Notes under the pieces: generated by a model
Databases searched by the model: none
What the model saw: the letters and a program-made list of their open reading frames with translations, nothing else
Told to the model about the DNA's origin: nothing
Origin: JBJMHZ01 sp045807125
GTDB taxonomy: Bacteria > Actinomycetota > Actinomycetes > JAWWOL01
Assembly: GCA_045807125.1 (NCBI GenBank)
Contig: JBJMHZ010000037.1
Coordinates: 1-30,717 of the forward strand
Reading direction: 5' to 3'
DNA length: 30,717 bases
Shown here: positions 1 through 8,281 of the stretch, in pieces
Layout: each line of letters begins with the position of its first letter
Position numbering within the stretch: the first letter of the stretch is position 1
Position numbers and translations under genes: made by a program

Positions 1-1
1 C

Positions 2-1466
<1,465 letters not shown>

Positions 1467-1489
1467 CAGCCACGTCGTGAGTGACGACT

Positions 1490-1533
1490 GGACGCACCGC
1501 GCGAGCCGCTCAGCCGGCTCGCGCGGTGCGTCC
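1490..1533 (+). terminator. GC-rich hairpin terminator after katG
   Basis: A perfect 19-bp inverted repeat (1490-1508 with 1515-1533) encloses a 6-nt loop and begins 25 nt after the katG stop. There is no T-tract, which is common for actinobacterial terminators. It separates katG from the ATP-grasp gene. Confidence 0.75.
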
Positions 1534-1577
1534 GCGCATGCCGCCATGGCCGGCCACGATCGCGACGAGGCGGGCTC

Positions 1578-2447
1578 GTGAGCCGGCGGCTCGCCGTCGT
1601 CGGGGGTGCGGTCGACGACCCGATCGACGCTCCGATCCTGCTGCCGGCGCTTGCGGACGCCGGGTGGGACGCCTCTGCTCGCTCCTGGCATGACTCCTCC
1701 GTCGACTGGTCGGCCTTCGACGTCGTGCTGCTCCGGTCGTGCTGGGACTACGTCGACGATCCCGCCGGGTTCCTCGACTGGCTCGACGCCGTCGGCACGA
1801 CGACGACCGTGCTGAACCACCCCGCGCTCGTGCGCTGGAACGTCGACAAGTCCTACCTCGTCGATCTCGCCGCGGATGGCGTACCGATCGTGCCCAGTGC
1901 CGTGGTCACGACAGCGGCGGACGTCGCCCTGCCGTCCGTGCGGTTCGTCGTGAAGCCGGCGGTCGGCGGTGGATCGCGGCTCGTCCAGCTGTTCGCCCCG
2001 GACGAGGTGAGCGCGGCCACGGCGCATCTCGCCCGCCTCACCGACGGCGATGGCCGCGCCGTCGTTCAGCCGTTCCTCCCGCCGCTGGACGGGAACGTCG
2101 GCGAGACCAACGTCTACGTGATCGGCGGCGACGTCACGCATGCCGTCACCAAGTCCCAGGTGCTGGCCGATGGCGCGGCGGCCGCGGAGGACTTCCGGCT
2201 CGCGGTCGAGCAGGAAGTACGACCGGCACCCGTCCGGTCCGAGCACCGCCGGCTGGCCCTCGACGTGGTGGCCGCGGTCGAGCGCAGGCACCTGCGCCCG
2301 CTCTACGCTCGCGTCGACCTCATCGACACGGGCGACGGCCCGCTCGTGCTCGAAGTGGAGCTGATCGAGCCGGTCCTCTTCCTCGACCGCAACCCGCAGG
2401 CGCTGCCCTCGTTCGTCTCGGCGCTCAGCAGCAGCGACTCGCCCTAA
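1578..2447 (+). CDS. ATP-grasp domain protein (RimK/DcsG-like ligase)
   Basis: This 289-residue protein has the layout of a small ATP-grasp carboxylate-amine/thiol ligase. An N-terminal pre-ATP-grasp part carries RSCWDY (about 53-58), a feature of DcsG-like ATP-grasp proteins. It is followed by NHP...RWNVDKSYL (80-94), the nucleotide-binding lysine strand VVKPAVGGGSR (124-134), VQPFLP and GETNVYVIGG (175-184), and the metal-binding C-terminal strand LEVELIEP (258-265). The GTG start is preceded by a purine-rich GACGAGG. The family joins a carboxylate to an amine or similar nucleophile through an acyl-phosphate; the substrate cannot be read from the sequence. It stands alone between two terminators, so the neighbours give no pathway. 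Ligase chemistry is fairly secure, the substrate unknown. Confidence 0.85.
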   Translation: MSRRLAVVGGAVDDPIDAPILLPALADAGWDASARSWHDSSVDWSAFDVVLLRSCWDYVDDPAGFLDWLDAVGTTTTVLNHPALVRWNVDKSYLVDLAADGVPIVPSAVVTTAADVALPSVRFVVKPAVGGGSRLVQLFAPDEVSAATAHLARLTDGDGRAVVQPFLPPLDGNVGETNVYVIGGDVTHAVTKSQVLADGAAAAEDFRLAVEQEVRPAPVRSEHRRLALDVVAAVERRHLRPLYARVDLIDTGDGPLVLEVELIEPVLFLDRNPQALPSFVSALSSSDSP

Positions 2448-2488
2448 CGGCTGTACAGGCAGACAGGGACAGCCTGCCGGAACGGCGA

Positions 2489-2507
2489 GCTCGAGGCACG
2501 CTCGAGC
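2489..2507 (+). terminator. Possible terminator hairpin after the ATP-grasp gene
   Basis: A 7-bp stem (2489-2495 with 2501-2507) encloses a 5-nt loop, 41 nt after the stop codon. There is no T-tract, so the assignment is weak. The rest of 2448-2550 contains only a second short imperfect repeat near 2458-2480. Confidence 0.3.
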
Positions 2508-2550
2508 GGGCACGGATGCTGGAACCAGCGTGGAACGAAGATCGAAGCAG

Positions 2551-2579
2551 AAGGGCCACGATCATCGATCGTGGCCCTT
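2551..2579 (-). terminator. Terminator hairpin downstream of tRNA-fMet
   Basis: A perfect 13-bp inverted repeat (2551-2563 with 2567-2579) has a 3-nt loop. It lies 14 nt past the 3' end of the minus-strand tRNA, and on the minus strand it is followed by a T/C-rich stretch. The perfect symmetry means it could also stop plus-strand readthrough. Confidence 0.7.
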
Positions 2580-2593
2580 GCCCGCGACTGCAT

Positions 2594-2670
2594 TGGTAGC
2601 GGGGGCAGGATTTGAACCTGCGACCTCTGGGTTATGAGCCCAGCGAGCTACCGAGCTGCTCCACCCCGCG
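2594..2670 (-). tRNA. Initiator tRNA-Met (CAT), tRNA-fMet
   Basis: This is a complete 77-nt cloverleaf with encoded CCA at 2594-2596 and a CAT anticodon inside CTGGG-CTCATAA-CCCAG. Initiator features are present: an unpaired first position (C1 opposite U72) and three consecutive G-C pairs at the bottom of the anticodon stem. The T-loop GGTTCAAATCC and D-loop AGCTCGGTAGCT are standard. It delivers formyl-methionine at start codons. No duplicated 3' tRNA segment was noticed nearby, so there is no sign of use as an integration site. Confidence 0.98.
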
Positions 2671-2681
2671 TCGGTGCCATC

Positions 2682-2711
2682 ACCATACCGTGCGCCTGCC
2701 CACCGGGCCAA
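2682..2711 (-). promoter_or_regulatory. Promoter of tRNA-fMet
   Basis: On the minus strand a TTGGCC -35 (2706-2711) and a TATGGT -10 (2682-2687) are separated by 18 bp. The -10 ends 11 nt before the mature tRNA 5' end, the right distance for a short-leader tRNA transcript. Confidence 0.65.
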
Positions 2712-2763
2712 ACCCGGGCGGGCGCCCAGGTGCACCACCACCACGGCCGGGCAGGATGGCCGC

Positions 2764-3360
2764 ATGACCGACCACCCGAACGAGCGCGGCAACGATCGCC
2801 TGACCGCCGTTGCCGTGGAGATCGAGCAGCACGCGGCAGCCAGCGGGTGGGACCAGCCGCCGCGCCTGTTCGCCCTCGTCCCCACCGCCGAGCTGGTCCA
2901 GAAGGAGCCGGACATCGCCGCGCAGCTCGGCATCGCCGTCGATGCCGATCGCCCGGACGCGCTCACCCCCGTCGAGCAGGACGACCTGCCAGAGGGCCCG
3001 CTCGACGAGGTGCTCGCCGGCATAACGTGGCCGCCGGAGGTCGCCGGCTGCGCCCTCGCCTCCGAGGCGGTCGTGCTGCCGCCGGGCGCGGAGGACGACG
3101 CGCCGGCCGGCGACGACGACGAGCTCGCCGCCTGGGCCGCCGGGCACCCCGACCGGCGCGACGTGCGCATCGCGGTCGCCGTGCTGCGCGACGGCTCCAC
3201 CGGGGCGGCGCTGCGCATCCGGGCGGCCGGCGGCGACGCCGGCGCCGCCGGTGACATCGGTGACGAGGTCGACGGGGCTGACGGCACCGGCGACGAGCTG
3301 GTCACCGGCGACGACCTCGCGCCCAACCTCGCCGAGGCCCTGCGCGCGACGCTCGGCTGA
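2764..3360 (+). CDS. PPA1309-family conserved actinobacterial protein
   Basis: This acidic protein of 198 residues resembles the PPA1309 family, which is widespread in actinobacteria and has no known function. Recognisable parts are the N-terminal AVEIEQHAAASGWDQPPRLFALVPT, the centre (QDDLPEGPLDEVLAGITWPPEVAGCALA) and RDVRIAVAVLRDG followed by a typical C-terminal APNLAEALRATLG. The ATG at 2764 is chosen because family similarity begins there; an in-frame start at 2674 would add about 30 Pro/Arg/Thr-rich residues from the tRNA promoter region. A CAGGAT hexamer ends only 6 nt before the ATG, so the transcript may be leaderless. It lies back to back with the tRNA and converges with the gene at 3380-4471. 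Confidence 0.85.
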   Translation: MTDHPNERGNDRLTAVAVEIEQHAAASGWDQPPRLFALVPTAELVQKEPDIAAQLGIAVDADRPDALTPVEQDDLPEGPLDEVLAGITWPPEVAGCALASEAVVLPPGAEDDAPAGDDDELAAWAAGHPDRRDVRIAVAVLRDGSTGAALRIRAAGGDAGAAGDIGDEVDGADGTGDELVTGDDLAPNLAEALRATLG

Positions 3361-3379
3361 CCGGCAGCCTGCGGCCCGC

Positions 3380-4471
3380 TCAGCCGGCCCGGCGCAGTCC
3401 GGCCGCCGCGCACGCGGCCTCGAGCCCGTCCACGCCGTACGCGTCGACCGGCCCGAGCGCGCCCGTCCGGTCGATCTCGCCGCCGGCCAGCCGCACGGCC
3501 GCGTCCGCGAGCAGCGCGCCGGTCAGGTCGTACGGGTCCGGGCCGTCGAGCGCGACGGTCGAGAGCGGCGCACCGGCCGCGTCGCTCGCGACGGCGACCA
3601 CCGTCGACCGGGCGCGGCCGCGGCGCCCCTCGCCGGGCCCCGACCCGGTGCGCCGCATCGCCCGGTCGGCCGCCGCCGAGAGCATCGCCCGGCCGCCAGG
3701 CGCGGCCAGCAGGACCGGAAGGGCGTACGACACCGCCCGCAGCACCTGGGTCGGCGCGCCGAGCCCGCCCAGGTAGGTCGTCACGTCGGTGAGGCCGGGA
3801 GCCAGCCGCGGCAGGGCGAGCGGCTCGGTGCCGCCGAACAGGACGCCGGAGAGCGACCGGCCGGCGACCTCGAAGGTCCGCGTCTCGCGGGCGAGCGGCA
3901 GCTCGACGAGACGCGCGCCGCGGCGGGCGTGCACCCGCTCCCCCGCGATCAGCAGTCCGCTCGCTCGGGTGCCGCTGCTGATGCCGCCACCGGTCACGAA
4001 GTAGCCGATCTCCAGCCCGCGCGCGGCGGCTCCGGCATCGCGCAGCGCCAGCGCCCCCGCGAGGTTGCCGGGCACGAAGTCGAAGCCGAACGCGGTCAGC
4101 AGCGCGCTGCCCGCCGCCTCCGCCCGCGGCCCGGCCGCCCAGACCGCGCGAACGAACGATGCCTCCCCGGTGGAGTCGACGTAGTGCGCGCCGGCGTCGA
4201 GCGCCGCGTCCAGCGCGGGTGCGCCGTACCTGGTGAACGGGCCGACGGTGGTGACCAGCGCGTCGCCCCGCCCGACGAGCGCGCGCACCGTGCCCGGCTG
4301 CGCCGCATCGGCGGTCGCGACGTCGAGCCCGCCGCTCGCGGCGGCCAGTTCCTCCAGCGCGGCGCGACCGCGTCCGGCGAGCACCGGGCGCGCGCCGCGG
4401 GCGACGAGCGCGGCGACGACGAGGCGGCCGGTGAAGCCGGTGGCCCCGAAGACGACGATGCGGCCGGGCAC
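3380..4471 (-). CDS. Saccharopine dehydrogenase-like NAD(P)-binding oxidoreductase
   Basis: The 363-residue protein begins with a Rossmann dinucleotide-binding motif (GATGFTG, residues 9-15) followed by LVAALVARGARPVLAGR, as in the Sacchrp_dh_NADP family that includes mycobacterial trans-acting enoyl reductases. A TTVGPF segment (about 95-100) and YVDSTGE are also family-typical. The substrate is unknown: some relatives reduce lipids or polyketides, others are uncharacterised. The GTG start at 4471 is supported by a GAGGAG 7 nt upstream. It lies 15 nt downstream of the PDZ-protease gene, so the two are probably cotranscribed. Confidence 0.85.
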   Translation of the reverse strand: MPGRIVVFGATGFTGRLVVAALVARGARPVLAGRGRAALEELAAASGGLDVATADAAQPGTVRALVGRGDALVTTVGPFTRYGAPALDAALDAGAHYVDSTGEASFVRAVWAAGPRAEAAGSALLTAFGFDFVPGNLAGALALRDAGAAARGLEIGYFVTGGGISSGTRASGLLIAGERVHARRGARLVELPLARETRTFEVAGRSLSGVLFGGTEPLALPRLAPGLTDVTTYLGGLGAPTQVLRAVSYALPVLLAAPGGRAMLSAAADRAMRRTGSGPGEGRRGRARSTVVAVASDAAGAPLSTVALDGPDPYDLTGALLADAAVRLAGGEIDRTGALGPVDAYGVDGLEAACAAAGLRRAG

Positions 4472-4486
4472 GTGGCTCCTCGGGGC

Positions 4487-5533
4487 TCAGCAGCCGGGCA
4501 GGCCGGCCGCGCGTCCGGCCGCGATCGCCCGTACGTCGCCCAGCGCCTGGTGCAGGGTCGACACCTTGACGACCTGCAGACCGCTCGGTACGTGCGCCTG
4601 CCTGACGTCCTGGCAGTTGGACGCCGGCGCGAGGAAGTAGCTCGCGTGGTCGCGGCGCGCGCCGGCCATCTTCTGGGCGATGCCGCCGATCGCGCCGACC
4701 TCCCCGTCGGCGCCGATCTCGCCGGTGCCGGCGATGAAGCGGTCACCGGTCAGGTCGCCAGGCGTCAGCTTGTCGATGATGCCGAGGGCGAACATCATGC
4801 CCGCGCTCGGCCCACCGACGTCCTCCAGGTGGAAGTCGATGCGAAACGGCCAGACCGGCTCCGGATAGATGCCGATGATCGCCCGCGACGGCTGGCCGGG
4901 CGCGGCCATGGTGGGCACCCGGACCGTACGGTCATGGCCGGCGCGCCGGATGCCGAGGGTGATGAGATCGCCCGGCTTGCGGTGCGTCCCGACCAGCTCG
5001 GTCAGCTGCGCCAGCCCGGTGACCCTCCTGCCGTCGATGCTGCGCAGGATGTCGCCCTTGCGCAGCTGCGCGGCTGCCGGCGCCTTGGTGACGAAGTCGT
5101 GGATGTCGATCGCCTTGGGCTTGATGCCCAGCTCGAGCAGCGCCGCCGAGGTCGCCGCCTGCTGCGACTGCTCCATCTCCAGCTGGCTCTGGCGCACCGA
5201 CTGCTGCGGGGTCGTGCCCTTCTGGAACAGCTCCTCCTCGGGGACGACCGCGGTGTTGCGCTGCCACCACCCGAGGATCGCGTTGAACAGCCCCAGCTGC
5301 CGGCCCGGGCCGCCGCTGACCGAGACCGTGACGAGGTTGAGGTGGCCCGACGTGGGATAGGTGCGACGGCCCTGCACGACGATCAGCGGCTGGCCGTTGC
5401 TGGTGCTACCGAGCGTGTTGATGGTCGGCCCGGGCGAGAGGGCGACGTACGGCACCGACACCAGCGCGCCGACCACCACGAGCACCATGACGGTGAGCAT
5501 CGACACGAGCAACGTCACCGCGCGGCGCGACAT
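4487..5533 (-). CDS. Membrane-anchored PDZ-domain Lon-type serine protease (YlbL/Rv3194c family)
   Basis: This 348-residue protein has a single N-terminal membrane helix (about 7-30) followed by VALSPGPT, typical of the family. A PDZ domain (about 140-205; LRKGDILRSIDG, RKPGDLITLGIRR) is followed by a C-terminal Lon-type proteolytic domain. The catalytic dyad is visible: Ser243 in GGPSAGMMFAL and Lys288 in GGIAQKMAGA. The domain is probably outside the membrane, where relatives are linked to surface protein quality control. No ATPase domain is present, so this is an ATP-independent Lon-like enzyme. It corresponds to Rv3194c in position and architecture. The start is ATG. Confidence 0.93.
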   Translation of the reverse strand: MSRRAVTLLVSMLTVMVLVVVGALVSVPYVALSPGPTINTLGSTSNGQPLIVVQGRRTYPTSGHLNLVTVSVSGGPGRQLGLFNAILGWWQRNTAVVPEEELFQKGTTPQQSVRQSQLEMEQSQQAATSAALLELGIKPKAIDIHDFVTKAPAAAQLRKGDILRSIDGRRVTGLAQLTELVGTHRKPGDLITLGIRRAGHDRTVRVPTMAAPGQPSRAIIGIYPEPVWPFRIDFHLEDVGGPSAGMMFALGIIDKLTPGDLTGDRFIAGTGEIGADGEVGAIGGIAQKMAGARRDHASYFLAPASNCQDVRQAHVPSGLQVVKVSTLHQALGDVRAIAAGRAAGLPGC

Positions 5534-5581
5534 GACCCCAGCCTATGCGACCCGGCGCCGGCGAGCCCGGCGAGCAGATCG

Positions 5582-6151
5582 CTACGCGTCGCGCTGCACG
5601 AAGTAGCCGAGCGAGCGCGGGCCCTCGTCGCGGTGCCCGTTGCTCCCGGCCGGCTGCTCCACCGGCTCGGGCTCGACCCTCGCGACCGGGACCAGGCCGG
5701 CCACGGGCACCTCCGTCACGGGCGCCTCGGCCAGGGGTGCATCTGCCGCGGGCTCGGCAGGGGCCTCGACCGCATCGGCCACGGGCTCGACAGCGACCGG
5801 CTCATCGGCCACGGGCTCGACAGCGACCGGCTCGTCGGCCGGCTCGTCGACCACCAGCTCGAGAGTGACCCGCTGGACCACGACCGGCTCGTCGGCCGGC
5901 TCGGTAGCGATCGGCTCGGTAGCGACCGGCTCCGGGGTGGGCACCGCCGTCGGCGCGGCGGGCGCCGGCACCTCGACCCGGTAGTACGCGCGGAACGACA
6001 GCGGCACCTCGGTCAGCGCGTGCACCGAGGCCTCGGCCACGCCGTCGACGTTGCGCAGGCGCTCGACCAGCCGCAGCGCGTCCTCGAGCGAGGACAGCCG
6101 CTCGAAGGCCGGCTCGCCGGCCGGGCCGGGGAAGAAGACGACGTGCTCCAC
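5582..6151 (-). CDS. Conserved hypothetical protein with acidic Val-Glu-Pro repeat tail
   Basis: The 189-residue protein has two parts. Residues 1 to about 62 form a compact domain (HVVFFPGPAGEPAFERLSS..., LVERLRNVDGV, FRAYYRVEVP) of a type I associate with conserved actinobacterial proteins of unknown function. The remaining two thirds is a low-complexity tail of Val/Glu/Pro/Ala/Asp built on a 10-residue repeat of the VEPVADEPVA type, and it ends RSLGYFVQRDA. The GTG start at 6151 follows a GAGAGG and sits just before the conserved part. No signal peptide or membrane helix is seen. The tail is probably disordered. It may share a transcript with the PDZ protease gene 48 nt downstream. The function is unknown. 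Confidence 0.75.
   Translation of the reverse strand: MEHVVFFPGPAGEPAFERLSSLEDALRLVERLRNVDGVAEASVHALTEVPLSFRAYYRVEVPAPAAPTAVPTPEPVATEPIATEPADEPVVVQRVTLELVVDEPADEPVAVEPVADEPVAVEPVADAVEAPAEPAADAPLAEAPVTEVPVAGLVPVARVEPEPVEQPAGSNGHRDEGPRSLGYFVQRDA
5774..5833. repeat. 30-bp in-frame tandem repeat inside the Val-Glu-Pro protein
   Basis: Two near-identical 30-bp units (5774-5803, 5804-5833) are followed by diverged copies to about 5930. Each unit encodes one 10-residue VEPVADEPVA block, so copy-number change keeps the frame. Confidence 0.8.
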
Positions 6152-6233
6152 GGGTGGCGCCTCTCGTTCGCAGTGGCGGGCTCCACCCTGTGGTCGGCAC
6201 GTGGCCCCTGCCTGCTTGAGGGCGCAGATCGGC

Positions 6234-6452
6234 TCAGCGCCGCGACGAGACGATGCGCCGGCGCGAGGGCTGCGCGGTGCGCTGCGGCGGCGGGGCGGCC
6301 GGTGGGGCAGCCATGGCCTGGCGGAACCGCTCGTAGGCCTGCACGGTGTCGGCCGGCTGCTGCGGCCCGCGCGCCCGATGCGTCCAGCGCGCATAGAGGT
6401 ACGCGAGCATCGTCGCGCCGGCCATCGGCACGTACCACATCCACCAGCCCAC
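6234..6452 (-). CDS. Small single-pass membrane protein of unknown function
   Basis: The 72-residue protein starts at a GTG (6452) preceded by GGGAAG at suitable spacing. An N-terminal hydrophobic stretch (WWMWYVPMAGATMLAYLYA, about 3-21) is one membrane helix. A short amphipathic stretch (VQAYERFRQAM, 37-47) and a basic Pro-rich tail ending in SRRRIVSSRR should lie in the cytoplasm. It lies 82 nt upstream of the Val-Glu-Pro protein gene and 79 nt downstream of moaE on the same strand. I know no function. Confidence 0.65.
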   Translation of the reverse strand: MGWWMWYVPMAGATMLAYLYARWTHRARGPQQPADTVQAYERFRQAMAAPPAAPPPQRTAQPSRRRIVSSRR

Positions 6453-6531
6453 GGCGCACTTCCCACTGTCGCGACCCTTGCCTGCAACTGTAGGCGATCC
6501 GACGGCGAAATGGGCATCGGCGGCGGGTTTC

Positions 6532-7005
6532 TCAGGGAGCTCCCACCCAGGTGGCGGTTCCGTCGGCGAACGCCTGGTGCTTCCAGATGGGCACCTGCGC
6601 CTTCAGCTCGTCGATGAGCCGGCGCGCCGCCTCGAACGCCTCGGCCCGGTGGGGGCACGACACGGCGACGACGACCGCCAGGTCGCCGACGGCCAGGCTG
6701 CCCACCCGGTGCACCGCGGCGACCCCGCAGGCCGGATGATCGGCGGCCACCCGCTCGGCCACCGCGCGCAGCGCGTCCAGCGCCCCCGGGTGGGCGGCGT
6801 AGTCCAGGCTCGTCACCCGGCGGCCCTCGTCCTCGTCGCGGACGGCGCCCACGAAGACGACGACGCCGCCGGCCCCGGGGTCGGACACCGCGGCGATGAC
6901 CTCGTCCACCGACAGCGGGGCATCCCTGATCGCGAGCAGGCGCACCGGCCCGGCGGGCGGCGCGTCGGTACGGTCGGCGGCCACGCGACGACGCCGGCGC
7001 GTCAT
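6532..7005 (-). CDS. moaE: Molybdopterin synthase catalytic subunit MoaE
   Basis: MoaE, with thiocarboxylated MoaD, adds the two sulfurs to precursor Z to make molybdopterin. The 157-residue protein shows the family signatures: FVGAVRDEDEGRRVTSLDY (51-69), HRVGSLAVGD (99-108) and PHRAEAFEAARRLIDELKAQVPIWK. Lys135 and Lys142 correspond in spacing to the active-site lysines 119 and 126 of E. coli MoaE. The usual Tyr of the LxYEAY segment is replaced (LDYAAHP). The ATG at 7005 overlaps the stop of the SDR-like gene (ATGA), so the two are translationally coupled. No moaD or other Mo-cofactor gene is in the window, so MoaD must come from elsewhere. Confidence 0.93.
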   Translation of the reverse strand: MTRRRRRVAADRTDAPPAGPVRLLAIRDAPLSVDEVIAAVSDPGAGGVVVFVGAVRDEDEGRRVTSLDYAAHPGALDALRAVAERVAADHPACGVAAVHRVGSLAVGDLAVVVAVSCPHRAEAFEAARRLIDELKAQVPIWKHQAFADGTATWVGAP

Positions 7006-8141
7006 CCGTGCCGCCGGCGGCGGGCCCTGCGCACGAGCGCCGCGGTGCCGACCAGCGCGACGGTCGCACCGGCGGCGGCCCGGGCGGCGTCGCCCCTGTC
7101 GAGCCGCCGCGCGCCCACCGCCGTGTGCTTCCTGGCGTCGTCGAGCAGCGCGCGCAGCGCGCTCTCGTTGTCGTGCACCGGCCGCCAGCCCGCCGCGGCC
7201 AGCCGGTCGGTCGCGACCACCCACGGGTGGACGAGGAGCTCGAGCTCGCTCGCCGCTGCCGGGGTGACCCCGACCCGGTGCAGCCGCTCGGCGGTGGCGA
7301 TCGCCACGGCGGGCGGCAGCTCGATGCGCCGCAGCCCGGACAGCCGCTCCACGTCCTCCTGCTGCAGCCACCCGGCGCAGGCCACGTTGACCGAACCGGT
7401 CACCGCGCCGAGCGCGGCCAGCCCGATCGCGGTGACGAGGTCGTCGACGTGGCAGAACTGCCAGAGCGGCATCGAGCCCTTGAGGACGAGCAGCCGCGGC
7501 GCCTCGAAGTGCCGGGTGATGACCGAGTCGACGCCAGGGCCGACGAGCGCGGCCGGCCGCAGCACGGTCACCTCCAGCCAGGGGTGGACGCGGCGCGCCC
7601 TTCTGGCCAGCCGCTCGATCTCGACGAGGTCGCCGAGCAGCGAATCGTCCGGCTCGGCCTGCACGGGCGCGTCGTCGCGCAGCGGCACCGGGTTGTCGGG
7701 GCGGGCCCCGTACGTCATCGCGCTGGTGACGAGGACGACCCGCTGCACCCCGGCAGCGGCGGCGGCCGTCAGCACCACCGTGGTGCCGCGCACGTTGAGC
7801 GCGCGCCGCTCCACGGCCGGCGCGTCCAGGCGCAGCTCGAGCGCGAGGTGCACGACGACGTCGCAGCCGGCGAGCTTGCTCGCGAGCGCGGGGTCGCGGA
7901 CGTCGGCGATCCGCCAGCTGACCCCCGTCCCCCGGGCGTCGCCGCCCGCCGGCCGCTCGGCGTCGATCGCGACGACCCGCTTGACCTCCGGCCGCCCGGC
8001 GAGGTGCTGCGTCACCCGCGCGCCGATCGCACCGGCCGCCCCGGTAACGGCCACGACCGGCCGCCGGGCCCGCCCGCCGCGGGCGCGGCCGTCCCCACCG
8101 CTCGCCTCGTTGCCCGCCCGGTCGCTCGCCTCGTTACTCAC
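7002..8141 (-). CDS. SDR-family NAD-dependent epimerase/dehydratase-like protein with altered active site
   Basis: This 379-residue extended SDR has a glycine-rich Rossmann motif (TGAAGAIG, 33-40), the DVRDP and DVVVHLA segments, and a VTSAMTYG strand at about 138-145. The catalytic YxxxK motif is expected next to the IERLAR helix, but the sequence there reads LLGDLVEIER, with Leu168 and Leu172 replacing Tyr and Lys. The protein may therefore bind NAD(P) without standard SDR catalysis. The C-terminal hydrophobic stretch (ARAAAGATVALVGTAALV) followed by RRARRRRHG suggests a membrane anchor. The GTG start at 8141 has no clear Shine-Dalgarno and the first about 27 residues are low complexity, so the true start could be further in. 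It is coupled to moaE. Confidence 0.85.
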   Translation of the reverse strand: MSNEASDRAGNEASGGDGRARGGRARRPVVAVTGAAGAIGARVTQHLAGRPEVKRVVAIDAERPAGGDARGTGVSWRIADVRDPALASKLAGCDVVVHLALELRLDAPAVERRALNVRGTTVVLTAAAAAGVQRVVLVTSAMTYGARPDNPVPLRDDAPVQAEPDDSLLGDLVEIERLARRARRVHPWLEVTVLRPAALVGPGVDSVITRHFEAPRLLVLKGSMPLWQFCHVDDLVTAIGLAALGAVTGSVNVACAGWLQQEDVERLSGLRRIELPPAVAIATAERLHRVGVTPAAASELELLVHPWVVATDRLAAAGWRPVHDNESALRALLDDARKHTAVGARRLDRGDAARAAAGATVALVGTAALVRRARRRRHG

Positions 8142-8281
8142 CGGGGCCGCCGCCGGGCTACCGTGGGCTGGAGCGGGCCGGCGGGGGAGCCGGCAGAGCG
8201 GGCAGAACCGACCGAGCCAGCAGGGTCAGCAGAGCAGGCCACGCGGGCATCGCCGCCGCCATCGGCCTCGGGAGTGGTCAC

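Noticed and set aside
2594..2670. tRNA-fMet as an integration site of a mobile element
   Set aside because: I noticed no duplicated tRNA 3' end, integrase or base-composition shift on either side.
3251..6493. Plus-strand open frame of 1080 codons
   Set aside because: It lies opposite well-recognised minus-strand genes and is Arg/Gly/Pro-rich without motifs, which is usual for antisense frames in very GC-rich DNA.
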